Source: Saccharomycopsis crataegensis (Eukaryota; Ascomycota; Saccharomycetes; Ascoideales; Saccharomycopsidaceae). From it: a stretch of DNA of 64,000 bases. Positions 43,828 through 55,056 of this stretch are shown here, in pieces. Position 1 is the stretch's first letter. Every line of letters starts with the position of its first letter. Location of the stretch: contig NW_027043829.1 of assembly GCF_037102585.1 (NCBI RefSeq), positions 3,100,001 through 3,164,000 of the forward strand, given 5' to 3'. A program made the position numbers and the translations under genes. The notes beneath the pieces are model-generated. The model did no database searches and was not told where the DNA came from. It saw only the letters and a program-made list of their open reading frames with translations.

Positions 43828-45331
43828 TGTGTTTATGATGATGAATCTGCACAAATTCCAACAAAGGTGTAATGTGACAGAACCAGATGTTGTACGTATT
43901 CTGCTACTTTTATGATGATGAATAATTCCAATTCACCAAAAATACCTCCATCCTTTTTGTTTTACAGGTGTTTTTTTTTTAATTAAGGTGTTTTGATAGC
44001 TTCCATTTTTTTTTTTTTTAATATTTGCATGGCATTGATAATGATTAAAAATTACCATCTATTTCCAATAACCATCTGTGTCCAGATCTATGCTCTTTGC
44101 CATATTTATAATTTGCTTAATCTTTGGGAACCTATATCTTGCATTATCCTTCTTCTTTTTTTTTTTTCTTCATCTCCTGTGTTAACTATTTTCGAGCTTA
44201 TGGTTAACACAATGATCCCACATATAAAGTTGCTCATCATATATATTATTTTTCTCTTCAATTAGGGATGCTGCTTTTCTCCATATACATAGTTTACCGA
44301 TGATGACCCCAGTTTTTTTTGTTTTTTTTTGCTGTTATTGTTATTTTGTCCTTTCAAGCTTCTTTTTTGCTTTTCTTTTTTTTTTTTTTTTGCTTTTATT
44401 ATTGATTGGGTGGTTTATTGGCATATAAACGGATTTATTTATCAATGATAAACATCATCATTGACTCATTTTTTTTGTTTTCATTTTTTGTGTTCTCCTG
44501 GAGGATGATATACATATATTTCCCACACGGTGGGTGTATTGCTAGTTTATTAATTCTTTGTTGTTGTCATTGTTTTTGTTTTTTTTTATGTCTTTGCTAT
44601 TATATAACTGTCTATTATTTTTATTATACAACCAATATTCTATATCTGTGATATATATGTTGATGTATTTAGATTTCGCAATGTTTATAAAATCAGTGAT
44701 TATGACTTCAGTGGGTGTAAATTCTGTATTTTATATAATGTATTTTAGCTTAAAGTTAATTCTTATAAGATCAATACCTATTATAGCTTGATGTTTAATA
44801 AATACCTACAATATCGATACTTGTAACTTGATGCTTATAAAATGTGGGTTCATAAATTCTTTTCTTATAACTTCAATGCTTATAACCTCTTTGCTAATAA
44901 CTTTGCTTATAACTTCTTTGTTTATCTTTGCTTATAACTTCTTTGCTCATAACTTCAATGCTTATAACTTCAACGATGCGAATGGTTCCAACAAAAAGGA
45001 AAATTACGATAATCAAACATGTAACAAAAGCAAAGAGAAAGCAAAATTAAAAATACTCTGGCTGTAATAGAACGATAATACTAATCTATCAAAAGAATAA
45101 TAAGAAAAGAAAAAAAAAATTGATCTATATATCGGAAAAATTCATGTTGAAAAATCCTGACAAGATTAGTAGTCTGTCAATGAGAAACACAAAAATATCT
45201 AATAAAACTATTAAAAAAACAAAACAAAACAAAACAACTGCTTTTTCATAAACAAGGATTGAAACTGATGAAATAAAAGAAAAGAAAAAAATTAACAATC
45301 AAACAACAACTCCATTTTTTTTTTTTTCTAA
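43828..45331. other. Convergent 3' region with minisatellite
   Basis: AT-rich DNA between convergent GAC1-like and OPT genes. It includes the imperfect CTTATAACTTC minisatellite (44864-44977); short frames here are not supported. Confidence 0.4.
44864..44977. repeat. Imperfect minisatellite, about 15-bp CTTATAACTTC(A/T)NTG unit
   Basis: About seven units of CTTATAACTTCTTTG / CTTATAACTTCAATG with drift. It lies in the convergent 3' space of the GAC1-like and OPT genes. Confidence 0.75.
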
Positions 45332-47872
45332 TCAAAACTCATCATATCTCAATCCGAAATACCCATCTGGAGCAGTACTTGGATCTTTCAAACTGGTTTG
45401 TCCAATACCCCCATCGACACCAGCATAACTCACAGTATTCCCCCACCAAGTAATATCCTTCTCATGGTATTGCACCGCAAAGAAGATGATGATCCCTGAA
45501 AACGCCACCCCGGCATCGAGCGCCGAGGATAAAATGTAGTTATACTTCTCCCACCACGCTTGGTACCGTTTCTTCACGTAATAATTGAAAGCGTAGTTGA
45601 CGTAAAGTCCTGGAAGGAAGTAACTCAAATTATAAGGGGCGTAATTGAAAAGCCCCCCGATGATCACCGCTGGTTGGAACCATGGGGTAGGTTTCTTATA
45701 GAAAACTTTGAACGCAATACACAATAACGAAAGCAAGAACCCGATAAGGAAACAGTAAGGCAAAATAGGATAAAGCTTATCGAACACCCTTTTTGGACCA
45801 ATGACTCCCCAGAACACCGACGATGAATAATAAGAAGTCTCACTAGGACAAGTAAAATTGTTGGCTTGATCTTCAGTACAGATCCCATCGAGGTGGTTGA
45901 TTTCCCAATTGATCACCACCAATGAAATGATCACTTGGAAAATCGTTCCTAATAATTGTCCACGGAAAACCGCTCTTGGTGGCACCCTGGAATAATGCGC
46001 CATCTTTTGATCGTACATGTATTGTTGGGCTTGTCCGGTGATGTTGAACCCCAAAGCTTTCAAGAACATCAAAGCGTCACCGTTTCCTGGAATAGCGTAC
46101 CCGATGATCAATTCCACCAAGACTTCTAGTGTGAAGTAGTAACCGGTAATCGCATAAATAAGACAGAATGGGATCACCACCACCGCATTAAGCGCGAGCA
46201 TCAAGAAAATGCCCCATACCGGGGTGTTAGCAGGATACACTTTGACACAAACAATAGCAAACACTAGCGCCACCAACATGATGATGACAAAACACCAATC
46301 AGGCGTCTCTTTGTACCGAGCCATGATTCGCGAATGTGGGTCTTGGAAACTAGAGTAATCGGGAGAGGATCTGAAACTGAAGAATGATTGTCTCAACGAT
46401 TTGAACGAACTCCAAATCCCTTTACGTTCGGTGAAGAACACATACGGAATCATGAAGGTATAAAGTGCACAATTGGCTCCGGTGGTCAATAAATAACCGG
46501 CAGATAAATATGGTGGACCATATTCTTGATACTTAGTATCGTCGAATTTCCCATTGGTGAGGACACTTTGTACGGTGTAAAGCTCCCCAGTATTGGTATA
46601 AATGTTATTATCATTGATTGGAAGGTACGCGGTCCAACGGTAATTACTGTAATAAAGCCCAACGATCACAAAGAACCCAATGAACATCCCGATCATCATG
46701 TTTAAATAAGTATAGAACGGGAACGCCAATGGCATCCAGTAACCAACGATATTCCAATCGAAACTGGTGATGGGGTTCAACCCAAGACCACTGATCGACC
46801 CAGTGATCATTGCCAAGTTGAAATTATCAGGTTTGATCCAGGTCATCCAGTTGAAATACGATAATGCTTGGAACAAGTAATCTGGGACCCACATCCATAA
46901 AAATGAGCAACTGAACACGATAAAGAAGAAATGGTACCGGGTGATTTGCCAACCGTTGATGCTTTCGCGTTTTTCTCGTTTCAATAACGCACGATTAAGG
47001 GCGAGGGTCGGTAAAATCGTTGGCCAGACCGCTCTAACGGGATAAATAACGATTTTTCTAAGGATCCCTGCGAATCCAAACCCGAACAATTGGGTGGCGA
47101 GAGATAATAAGATCTGGTACCCGATGGTGATCCAGGTATTACCGTAATACACGTCCAATTTCTCGACGTAAAAGTTGTAACCGACATACATGCCCCCAAT
47201 GGCGATATCAAACATCACCGTGGCGAACATTTGTTCTTTATAAGTCCAGGGACCAGGGTTCAACGAGTGCCTGGTGCCAAATATCGTGAATCCCCAATCT
47301 GGTAATGTATGTTGAAGCAATAACCCACATGGGTACATCAACATTTGACAAACCGACGCAGAAATGTAAAGCGACGGTTGTCTACGGGAGAAAATCTCAT
47401 TGACCCCGGTACCAACAATACACCAAATGAACCCCATGAAGTAAGCTCTGATGGTTTCACAAGGGATTTCTGGGTCGTCAATTGGTGAGGAAATTGCCCG
47501 GACTTCAGGGTACGGTGAATGATAATGGTTCAATACCGCGTACATTCTGACGTGAAAATCCCAATCCATATAGCTCATGTTTAATTGTTCAGTGTATCCG
47601 TGGGAAATTCTCCCGATGAATTCGTAATCTTGGAACGGGAAATTAGGATCGTCTTCGTGATCGCGGAGACATTGTTGTAAGATCTTTAATCCATCGGATA
47701 ATTGTAACTCCTGGGTTTTCTGGTAAAGGTACTCGATATCCGCAATGGTGCTGTCTTCACTTAATACATCGGCGTGTCCTAATTTTGCATATAGTAATTG
47801 CTTGTACTCGTTGCTAAATTGGGAGGTCTCTTGGGTGAGTTCTTGCTTGATTGCAAGTTTCTCTTCGGCCAT
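45332..47872 (-). CDS. Oligopeptide transporter (OPT family)
   Basis: Proton-coupled peptide/glutathione-type transporter of the plasma or endomembrane. 846 aa from ATG 47872 (MAEEKLAIKQ), just after an A-tract; the frame is open to 47929 but those codons look like leader. It has a cytosolic N-terminus of about 150 residues, then about 15 hydrophobic spans. OPT signature SLNPGPW near the fourth span, a Pro-Pro-Arg motif (SRVPPRAVFRGQ) and AIPGNGDALMFLKALG. The subtype (Opt1/Hgt1 or Opt2) cannot be decided. No intron seen. Confidence 0.9.
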   Translation of the reverse strand: MAEEKLAIKQELTQETSQFSNEYKQLLYAKLGHADVLSEDSTIADIEYLYQKTQELQLSDGLKILQQCLRDHEDDPNFPFQDYEFIGRISHGYTEQLNMSYMDWDFHVRMYAVLNHYHSPYPEVRAISSPIDDPEIPCETIRAYFMGFIWCIVGTGVNEIFSRRQPSLYISASVCQMLMYPCGLLLQHTLPDWGFTIFGTRHSLNPGPWTYKEQMFATVMFDIAIGGMYVGYNFYVEKLDVYYGNTWITIGYQILLSLATQLFGFGFAGILRKIVIYPVRAVWPTILPTLALNRALLKREKRESINGWQITRYHFFFIVFSCSFLWMWVPDYLFQALSYFNWMTWIKPDNFNLAMITGSISGLGLNPITSFDWNIVGYWMPLAFPFYTYLNMMIGMFIGFFVIVGLYYSNYRWTAYLPINDNNIYTNTGELYTVQSVLTNGKFDDTKYQEYGPPYLSAGYLLTTGANCALYTFMIPYVFFTERKGIWSSFKSLRQSFFSFRSSPDYSSFQDPHSRIMARYKETPDWCFVIIMLVALVFAIVCVKVYPANTPVWGIFLMLALNAVVVIPFCLIYAITGYYFTLEVLVELIIGYAIPGNGDALMFLKALGFNITGQAQQYMYDQKMAHYSRVPPRAVFRGQLLGTIFQVIISLVVINWEINHLDGICTEDQANNFTCPSETSYYSSSVFWGVIGPKRVFDKLYPILPYCFLIGFLLSLLCIAFKVFYKKPTPWFQPAVIIGGLFNYAPYNLSYFLPGLYVNYAFNYYVKKRYQAWWEKYNYILSSALDAGVAFSGIIIFFAVQYHEKDITWWGNTVSYAGVDGGIGQTSLKDPSTAPDGYFGLRYDEF

Positions 47873-49598
47873 TTTTTTTTCCTCTCCAACTTTTAGAGGA
47901 GGCTGTATATTGTTTATTTTAGGAAACAAAGGGATTATTTTTCTTCACTATTTGTGTAGTGACTAAATGAATGGTTTGGAGTATATTACACACATATATA
48001 ATAGACTAATTTTAAGACGATCGTATTCCCAGTAATTTACACCCTATATAATTTGCACCCATTCATGCAGCCATGAATAAGCCATAATAGAGGAAAAAAA
48101 AAAAAGCCCCATGACAGTGGAAAAAAAAAAAGAAAAGGAGTACAAAAAGCAGTAGCAATATTACTTGGGGAGTATGGATTATAGATTATATCGATTTGTG
48201 ATTAGATATTGTTGAAAGAATGAAAACGGTGGACCCCATTCCCCTCTCGCTCGCTCCACCACTGATGGTTTTGATATCATAAAGCTCAATTTAAAGTTTA
48301 CGAGGACGCGCGTTTTTTTTTTTTTTTTTTTTTTTTTTCCCCAACAGCTTCAGGAAATGTGTTTCAATCGGTTATTGTGAACATTATTGGATAATATAAT
48401 TATTATTATTGTCGTTTTCATTATTTAGGATCCTCAAAAAAAATTTAAAAAATTTATAAAAAAGGTTGTGGTGCTGTGCCATAATAATTTAATTACGCCT
48501 GTGGTTAACGGTTGTTTGATATTCTTGGCATTAGACAACCGATATCGCACACGTAACGTACTTGGCAAATTCCACTAAAAGTTTTTTTTTTTTCCCTACA
48601 GCGAAAATCCAAGGCTAATATGCGTCATTTCTCAATAAAGATATTACTATTATTATTATTATTATTCTCAAAGAAAACCATCCCAGTGATGACAATCCTT
48701 TGTAAAAAAAAAAAAAAAAAAACTCCCTCCCATCTCTTTTTAAGATCAATAATTTATCGTGGTTGGATTTCAATAATCACCTACCGGCTGTGCTAATGTT
48801 GCAATTTTCAATGTATATATATATATGGCCGGCTGTACATTTACCATAAATATAAGGCTGCACTATTAATTAAAATCGGTAGTGAAAAATGACAAATATG
48901 TATACTGTTGTCCCATACTCTAACAATTAATTCCCTTGCATTCTCCCTCTCTCACTAATTAAGTGATATTTTTTCCTCAAGTCAATGATGATGTACAGAA
49001 AGGACAGTGAGGGAGGAGGGGGATCGAGGCATTTGACATTTTTAGTTATTCGGGGGCCAGCCAGTACATGAGAATATCATAAACCATTGCAAACAATCAA
49101 ATTGATTTTTGCAAAGAAATCAGATAGATATCCCCCTCCCCCCGGAATACTGATGAATCCTGTAATGTTGTTGATCAATTCCCCCTAGGAACTGACACAA
49201 TTGGGCATGGGTAATTTTGTTGACCCACCTCTATTATTTCCAGTGGGGGGTTTATAAATATCAATCATAGTTTGTTTTTGTTTGTCGTCATTATAGTACT
49301 GAGAGGTATGCACTATTCACAAAATCAACAACCAATCAATATTGAAAAAAGAAAAATGAAAAGATATAATAATAATACATGTAGCAGAAAATATATAAAG
49401 ACACCCATACCATATTCAAATAATCATTATTCAAAAGAAAACTATACAATATTCAATAATCATTGAGAAAAAAAAATAAAAAAAAAAAAAAAACTCCACC
49501 CATATGTCATCACTAAAAGAAACCATCGTACATACAAGAGATCCATCCTCCCACTTTTGTTTCTTCGGGCTTCAAAAGAAAAACGCGGTCTTTGCTTT
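47873..49598. other. Upstream region of the OPT gene
   Basis: About 1.7 kb with no supported gene. Contains (AT)n 48818-48829, (TTA)n 48648-48665 and long A/T runs. GATAA words and TATATA before the OPT start suggest nutrient-type regulation, but this is weak. Confidence 0.35.
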
Positions 49599-50213
49599 TC
49601 ACCTAAAGAAACCAAACAAGAATAACATCACCACAACAATGAATAACATCACATCAGCAAATAGAAACACCATGGAGAACAACTCTTTACACGAATGTAT
49701 CCCAATGACTGGAGGGTTTTTTTTTTCCAACGTCCCGTTTTTATCATTGACAGAAATCGAACCACCATTTTTCAATCCCGATGAGGTCAATCCAGAAGCA
49801 GACGAAGACGTAATGGTGAAAATACCACCATTCCTTTGGGATTTCTTTATCCCACCTCGACGATGTTTTCCCATGGTCAGACTAGACCTCGATCGTGAAT
49901 GATGTCGTGAGAATGATTCTTGGATGATTTTATTCCGTGGGGATTGATGCAGTTTCTGCAATGATGATGATGTTGATGCTGATGTTGATGTTGAGGTAGG
50001 TATTTGTTGTGGCTCTCCTGAAAGGGTCTTCCGTTTATCATCCAAAGATGGTTTCTTTCCAAGAACTTTTTTATAAACTGCGGTCCCTGCTGATACCATC
50101 GCGGTTCCAGCAGCAAATACCATGTCGCCTGGAGCCAGAATCACGGTGACAGACGCCAGTCGCAGGGCTTGGATCACCCCGATACGTTTTTTATCGCCGG
50201 TTTTCTGATCCAT
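49599..50213 (-). CDS. Hypothetical protein with two hydrophobic segments
   Basis: 204 aa from ATG 50213 (MDQKTGDKKRIGV). I do not recognise it. N-terminal hydrophobic/Ala-Gly segment (IQALRLASVTVILAPGD, VFAAGTAMVSAGTAVYKKV), a Ser/Thr-rich middle with SRSRSSL and KHRRGG, and a C-terminal very hydrophobic end (FLFADVMLFIVVVMLFLFGFF). An opposing open frame (49504-49902, plus) is shorter and less composed like protein. Coding status is moderate. Confidence 0.4.
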   Translation of the reverse strand: MDQKTGDKKRIGVIQALRLASVTVILAPGDMVFAAGTAMVSAGTAVYKKVLGKKPSLDDKRKTLSGEPQQIPTSTSTSASTSSSLQKLHQSPRNKIIQESFSRHHSRSRSSLTMGKHRRGGIKKSQRNGGIFTITSSSASGLTSSGLKNGGSISVNDKNGTLEKKNPPVIGIHSCKELFSMVFLFADVMLFIVVVMLFLFGFFR

Positions 50214-51484
50214 ATTTTTTTTGATTAAGGAACGAATTAACAGGAATGATAACAATTGAGATATAAAGGAAGACCAGATATGACTCCAATGATATTCACA
50301 GTTGATCAAATGATTCCCGCTTGGTAGGTAGTCAAATAAAAAAAAAAAAAAATGCCAAACAACTTGATATGATAATTCCTGATTTGATAAATGAAGAGTT
50401 CATACATATAACCTCAAAAACTGCAAATAGCTCCAATTAAATAATAATGTCACCTTTGTGAGCACACATTAATTAAAAGAAGAAAAAAAACAACAGCAAA
50501 TAACTCCAGATTGATGAAGATGCATATAATTTCCCCCCTTTTATATATATATATATATATATTATTGATCGTGATAGATGGATATAATCATTAACGACAA
50601 AATAAAATAAAATAACACATTCAGAACGCCGCCGCCTTCTCCACAATGTTTGCTTTTTATAAAAAAACACAAAATCACATTATTAAAGAAGACCCCTTGG
50701 ATTGTTTTCCCCCTGCTTTTCTTTTTTTCTCAAAGCGTTCAATTGCTATTCGGAGATAGCTTTCATTAGTCTGGATCCGTGTGCGCAAAGACCGCCACCC
50801 AAGGGTTTACAAAATTGTGTCAAAAGAAAACTAATGATATTATTATTATTATTAATAATAATAGATTTACGTTTCTTTTTTTTGTTTTGGAGGGTTTTGC
50901 TGGTCAATTAGAGTATTCAATTATTAATGGGATATGTTATTCCAAATGGTGCAACGGAACTAGATTGTCCTTTTCATAGAGAATTCATGCAGATAGATCC
51001 CAAGAGATAAATAATCAGGAGGTCAGTGTCAGTCAGTCCACTGTGGTTACCGACATGTATGATTGGGATTGTTTTTTTTAAAGATCATAAATGACTAAGT
51101 TTTTTTTTCACCATGTGCTAGCCTTTTGGTTGTAACCTCTGCTTATTATGCATTCTTCTAAGAATGACTCTTACCACAATACTACTAAAAGACTAAAAGA
51201 CGCTCATAATAATAATAAATCCCATAAACTCATTTGTCATTTTTAATCTCAACTATTACCTACACCCAACAAAGAGAAAAGAGGAAAAGATGGCTCATTT
51301 ATGTAACTTTATATAAACATACATATATATATATATATGACAAAAAAAAAATGATAATCATCATTAATGTCCAAATGAGAGACTTTGAGAGAAAAAAAAA
51401 AAAAAAAAAAAAAAATTTAATTAATATATTCACCATCCCTTCCAATAACTTCAAACTTTTTCAATCGTACCTCTTTTAATTCCT
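50214..51484. other. Intergenic region 3' of PAT1
   Basis: Low-complexity (AT)n at 50543-50560, (ATT)n at 50842-50862 and long A-runs. No gene seen. Confidence 0.4.
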
Positions 51485-53992
51485 TCATTTCAATTCGGTA
51501 ATATCACCAGATTCCGAGGCGTTCAAGCCCATGACATTCAAGAATAAGTTCAAATTACCCAACTTCTTAATAGATTCTTCTTTGAAACTAGCATCTTGAC
51601 CCAACTTCTTGGCGAATTCAACACATTCAAACACTTTTTCTCTAACTTCGTCAACAATAATTCTTTGATGTTGTAATTTACCAGCAAGGGCCAATGAAGC
51701 CAAGAAATGCCATATGTATGAGTCATCAAATGCAGTCTTCTTGACCACCGTACTCTTATCTTGACCATATTCTTTAATCCAAGAGATCTCGTCGTTGATG
51801 TATAACTGTTTTGGGAACACGTTGATCAATTTACTGATCAAATTATTGAACAATTTATCGTAGACGTTGGTCCAAATGATCAAATCACTGCTCATAATGT
51901 TGATGTCTTGTCTAATCAATTCAATCTTGGACACCAAAATGGTGATCAAGGTCAAACCAATCTTGTTTGGTAATAATTTGACCAAACCATTATAATTGAT
52001 CAAAGTGATGATCAACTTGACAATTTCGTTGAATTTCAAATCGTTGGAAATGAAGGCAATGATAAACTTCAAAATCAAATTAGAAAACAACTCCACTTTC
52101 TTATCAATCTTTGATCTGTCAGCCTCGGTCTGGGCATAATAATACTCATACGATGATTCATCAAGCAATTTCAAAAGAGAGATTTTCTTGAAGAAATTTT
52201 CAATCATTTTCAGTTTTTGATCGCTGGAGAAATATCTCAAAAGTCTTGGGAATAATTTGATCCCCTTTTCATAATTCAAATAAGAAACAAAGATATTTTC
52301 TTTCAATTCATCGATTTTACCGGATATTCTTTCACCATCTTCGTTAACCACCTCGGTGGAAATGTAAAGGGAGTTCCATAATTCGGTAGCGTCGATTTGT
52401 TCATGGTTCTTTTCTTGAGATTCCAATTTCAACACATTTTCATAAGTTTTCTCCAAACAATTCAAAATAATTTTCTTACTCAAATGCACATTGGCAATAT
52501 TTTTATCGTCAAAATTAACCAACATGCTGTTGACCATGGCATTACCATCGGCACTTTCCGCACTATCTTTGATTTCTTTCTTGAGGATTTCTAATTGTTT
52601 TCTAGGAGTCTTACCACTACCAAAACTGATTTTACCCAAAGAACCTTCCTTCAGGTATTGCGAGTTCTTTGGTCTTTCTTTGGCAACGGTAACCGCTTTA
52701 CTAACTTGTTGTTGCATTCTTTGCAAAGCAACATCGGCTCTCTTGTGTTTACCACCCAATCTGTGACCAGAATGTTCCAAATAATACTTGGCAATGGAAT
52801 TCAAAGAACCATCGTGGGTATTTTGAGACCGAATGGCCTTGAAAATTTGGAAATAGAAATCTTCATTATATGGATCATCGGTGACAATTTGAGAGATTTG
52901 GAATCTGGTGACGAAATCGCGATCTCTTGGGGTCATGATATTACTATATTTAATGATTTTTTCGAGTTTCTTCCCCTTGATATTCAATTTTTCCTCCTCT
53001 TCTGGAGTCAAGGCAACTGGCGGTTTGTTTTCAAATTTACGGAAATTGTGATTATTGCCGTCTTGTTGTCTTTGATGATTTTCCTGGTTATTGAAAAAAG
53101 CTGGGTTCGAATCATTGAAATTTTGGTGGTTTTGAGGAATAGGATGCTGAGGATGGGTTGGTGGATTCGAGCCAAGAAGTGGGAACTGGTTCAAGTCAAG
53201 TTCTTTAGATTGACCCTTTTGGTGCGCTGGTGGTGGTGGTGGTGGTGGCACAGAAGATTGGCCCACAGCAAGAGGTCCTTGTGTTTGTTGAGGAGGAGGA
53301 GGTGGTGGTGGAGCAGCAGCAGAAGCAGCAGCCGCAGATTGATGGGCCCCCATTGATGATGGTTGGTTATACATATAGTTTTGGTTATTTGGCATTGGAG
53401 GAGCAAACCCACCAGGTGGTGGTGGACCCCCCATCATTGGAGGAGGAGCAAACCCGCCAGATTGGTTAGGGTACCCTCCATACCCGTTGAAGTTAAATCC
53501 TGGAGGAGGAGGAGCACCGTAACCGTAAGGAGTTGGCGGATACATTCCTTGAGGATGAGGCATCATTGGTTGTTGTGGTTGCTGTTGATACTGACCGGCT
53601 GCACCACCGCTGTTACCTCCTGTGGAAAAGCCCGCTTCGAGTTCTTCTAACGACAAAACTTTTTTCGATGGTTGTTGAGGTTGGGTGTCCCACAAAGAGT
53701 CCAAAGGTTTCAATCCGTCGTCATCTTCACTTTGTACCATATGATGATGATTCTTAGTGGCATTGTTTACTGCTTGGGCATAAGAAACTTGGGGATCAAC
53801 CTTGCTGGCAGCAGCAGACGATTGAGATCCGAAATTGAAGTCTTTGCCAATGGCACTCATATCACCGCCAAAAGTCTCATCGTTGAACTGATCGTTTCCT
53901 TCCAATTCTTCACCAAACCCTTCATAAGTGTCTTGGAAATCAATGGTCTCTGCATCCTTTGGCAAGTTTGAATTAAAGCCAAAGAAAGACAT
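51485..53992 (-). CDS. PAT1: mRNA decapping activator Pat1
   Basis: Deadenylation-dependent decapping factor of P-bodies; binds Lsm1-7 and Dhh1. 835 aa. N-terminus MSFFGFNSNL...FEDTYEGFG-type with NDETFGGDM, then a long Pro/Gln/Gly-rich low-complexity region (about 100-330, with repeated PPPPPP). The conserved region MTPRDRDFVTRFQISQIV-DDPYNEDFYFQIF begins near 353, then LEHSGHRLGGKHKR and AVTVAKERP. The helical C-terminal Lsm1-binding domain runs to the terminal LNLFLNVMGL...DITELK. The end motif is diagnostic for Pat1. Divergent from the secreted Ser-rich gene. Confidence 0.95.
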   Translation of the reverse strand: MSFFGFNSNLPKDAETIDFQDTYEGFGEELEGNDQFNDETFGGDMSAIGKDFNFGSQSSAAASKVDPQVSYAQAVNNATKNHHHMVQSEDDDGLKPLDSLWDTQPQQPSKKVLSLEELEAGFSTGGNSGGAAGQYQQQPQQPMMPHPQGMYPPTPYGYGAPPPPGFNFNGYGGYPNQSGGFAPPPMMGGPPPPGGFAPPMPNNQNYMYNQPSSMGAHQSAAAASAAAPPPPPPPQQTQGPLAVGQSSVPPPPPPPAHQKGQSKELDLNQFPLLGSNPPTHPQHPIPQNHQNFNDSNPAFFNNQENHQRQQDGNNHNFRKFENKPPVALTPEEEEKLNIKGKKLEKIIKYSNIMTPRDRDFVTRFQISQIVTDDPYNEDFYFQIFKAIRSQNTHDGSLNSIAKYYLEHSGHRLGGKHKRADVALQRMQQQVSKAVTVAKERPKNSQYLKEGSLGKISFGSGKTPRKQLEILKKEIKDSAESADGNAMVNSMLVNFDDKNIANVHLSKKIILNCLEKTYENVLKLESQEKNHEQIDATELWNSLYISTEVVNEDGERISGKIDELKENIFVSYLNYEKGIKLFPRLLRYFSSDQKLKMIENFFKKISLLKLLDESSYEYYYAQTEADRSKIDKKVELFSNLILKFIIAFISNDLKFNEIVKLIITLINYNGLVKLLPNKIGLTLITILVSKIELIRQDINIMSSDLIIWTNVYDKLFNNLISKLINVFPKQLYINDEISWIKEYGQDKSTVVKKTAFDDSYIWHFLASLALAGKLQHQRIIVDEVREKVFECVEFAKKLGQDASFKEESIKKLGNLNLFLNVMGLNASESGDITELK

Positions 53993-55056
53993 TGTTCCAC
54001 TGTTGTTTATTTCTGTCTATCTTCTCCTTCTTGGTTATTCCGATATAGGAATCGATGGGATAATCGTTAGACCGATAATAATGCTTTTATCAGTTGGATA
54101 TTTTGCCCTGCTGGTGTGACGGGGTAGTAATTTTTTCTTCTTGTTTTTGTCGAGATTTTTTGGAGGAGGAGAGAGCTTGTGGGTGTGTGGGTGTAATACC
54201 CGGCCATCGTAATCAGCTATCTCTGAGTGTCTGGGTGTGCTGCCGATAACCGGTGATGGATGCTGATTTATTATCATTATTATTATCATTATTGATATTG
54301 TTATTCAGTATATATTGTTATCTCCTGCTTTATTATTAGTGTTGGGATATATGTAATTCCTAAAAGATTGTAGATTGTAGATTGTAGCATCTGACCACGT
54401 TGTGAAAAAATAATAGTGTTAGCATGATACCAAATAAAGATATGATATTTTAGATTGCTGGACCAAGACTTCCTTTTTATGGAACACTAGCATTTACAAT
54501 AAATACGGTTTACGCCAACCCTCCAGCCTCATGGGTGTTCCAATCATTGGGGGTCTTGGAAGTTGTCGTGCGTTAACCTGTATTGTCTAGGTAGGCAGGC
54601 ATTTGACAGCCAACGATAATAACCCCCCCATCTTTTACAACAAGACGAGGAGGCAAATAAGAGGCAATCAATATTATATATTAAACAACAATTGGTACCC
54701 AACAGTTATGAAGAACAATAGTTAATGGGGGGCGTATAATTGCGGTTTTTTGTTTTTGTTGTTGTTTTTGTATGGTGCAAATCGTCGCAGTTACCAGAAT
54801 CCAGGCATCCTGCACTTGCGTGGGAACCGCATCGCAATGCATACAACATAATTTCAGGGTCCACCATAAACAATAATAATAACCACGATTAGTATTTATA
54901 TATATATATATATATATAGTAATACGTCTCGATCTAAAATAGTTCTGCTCATTATTCTATTAATTTGTTTCTATTTCCCAAAAAAAAAAAAAAAAAATCT
55001 TCTGTTGGATTTTTACAGTAATTGTTATTCTCCAAATCCCATCTTTCTTTTCTCTA
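53993..55056. other. Divergent promoter PAT1 and secreted-protein gene
   Basis: Contains a Rap1-like word (54228-54238), GTGGGTGTGTGGGTGT at 54178-54194, (TTA)n near 54272-54300 and (TA)n at 54895-54918. No gene. Confidence 0.5.
54228..54238. promoter_or_regulatory. Rap1-like site upstream of PAT1
   Basis: TGTCTGGGTGT, identical to the 11 bp in STM1 intron 2, about 240 bp upstream of PAT1, followed by ACCGGTG at 54249-54255 and preceded by further GGGTGTGT words. Confidence 0.4.
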
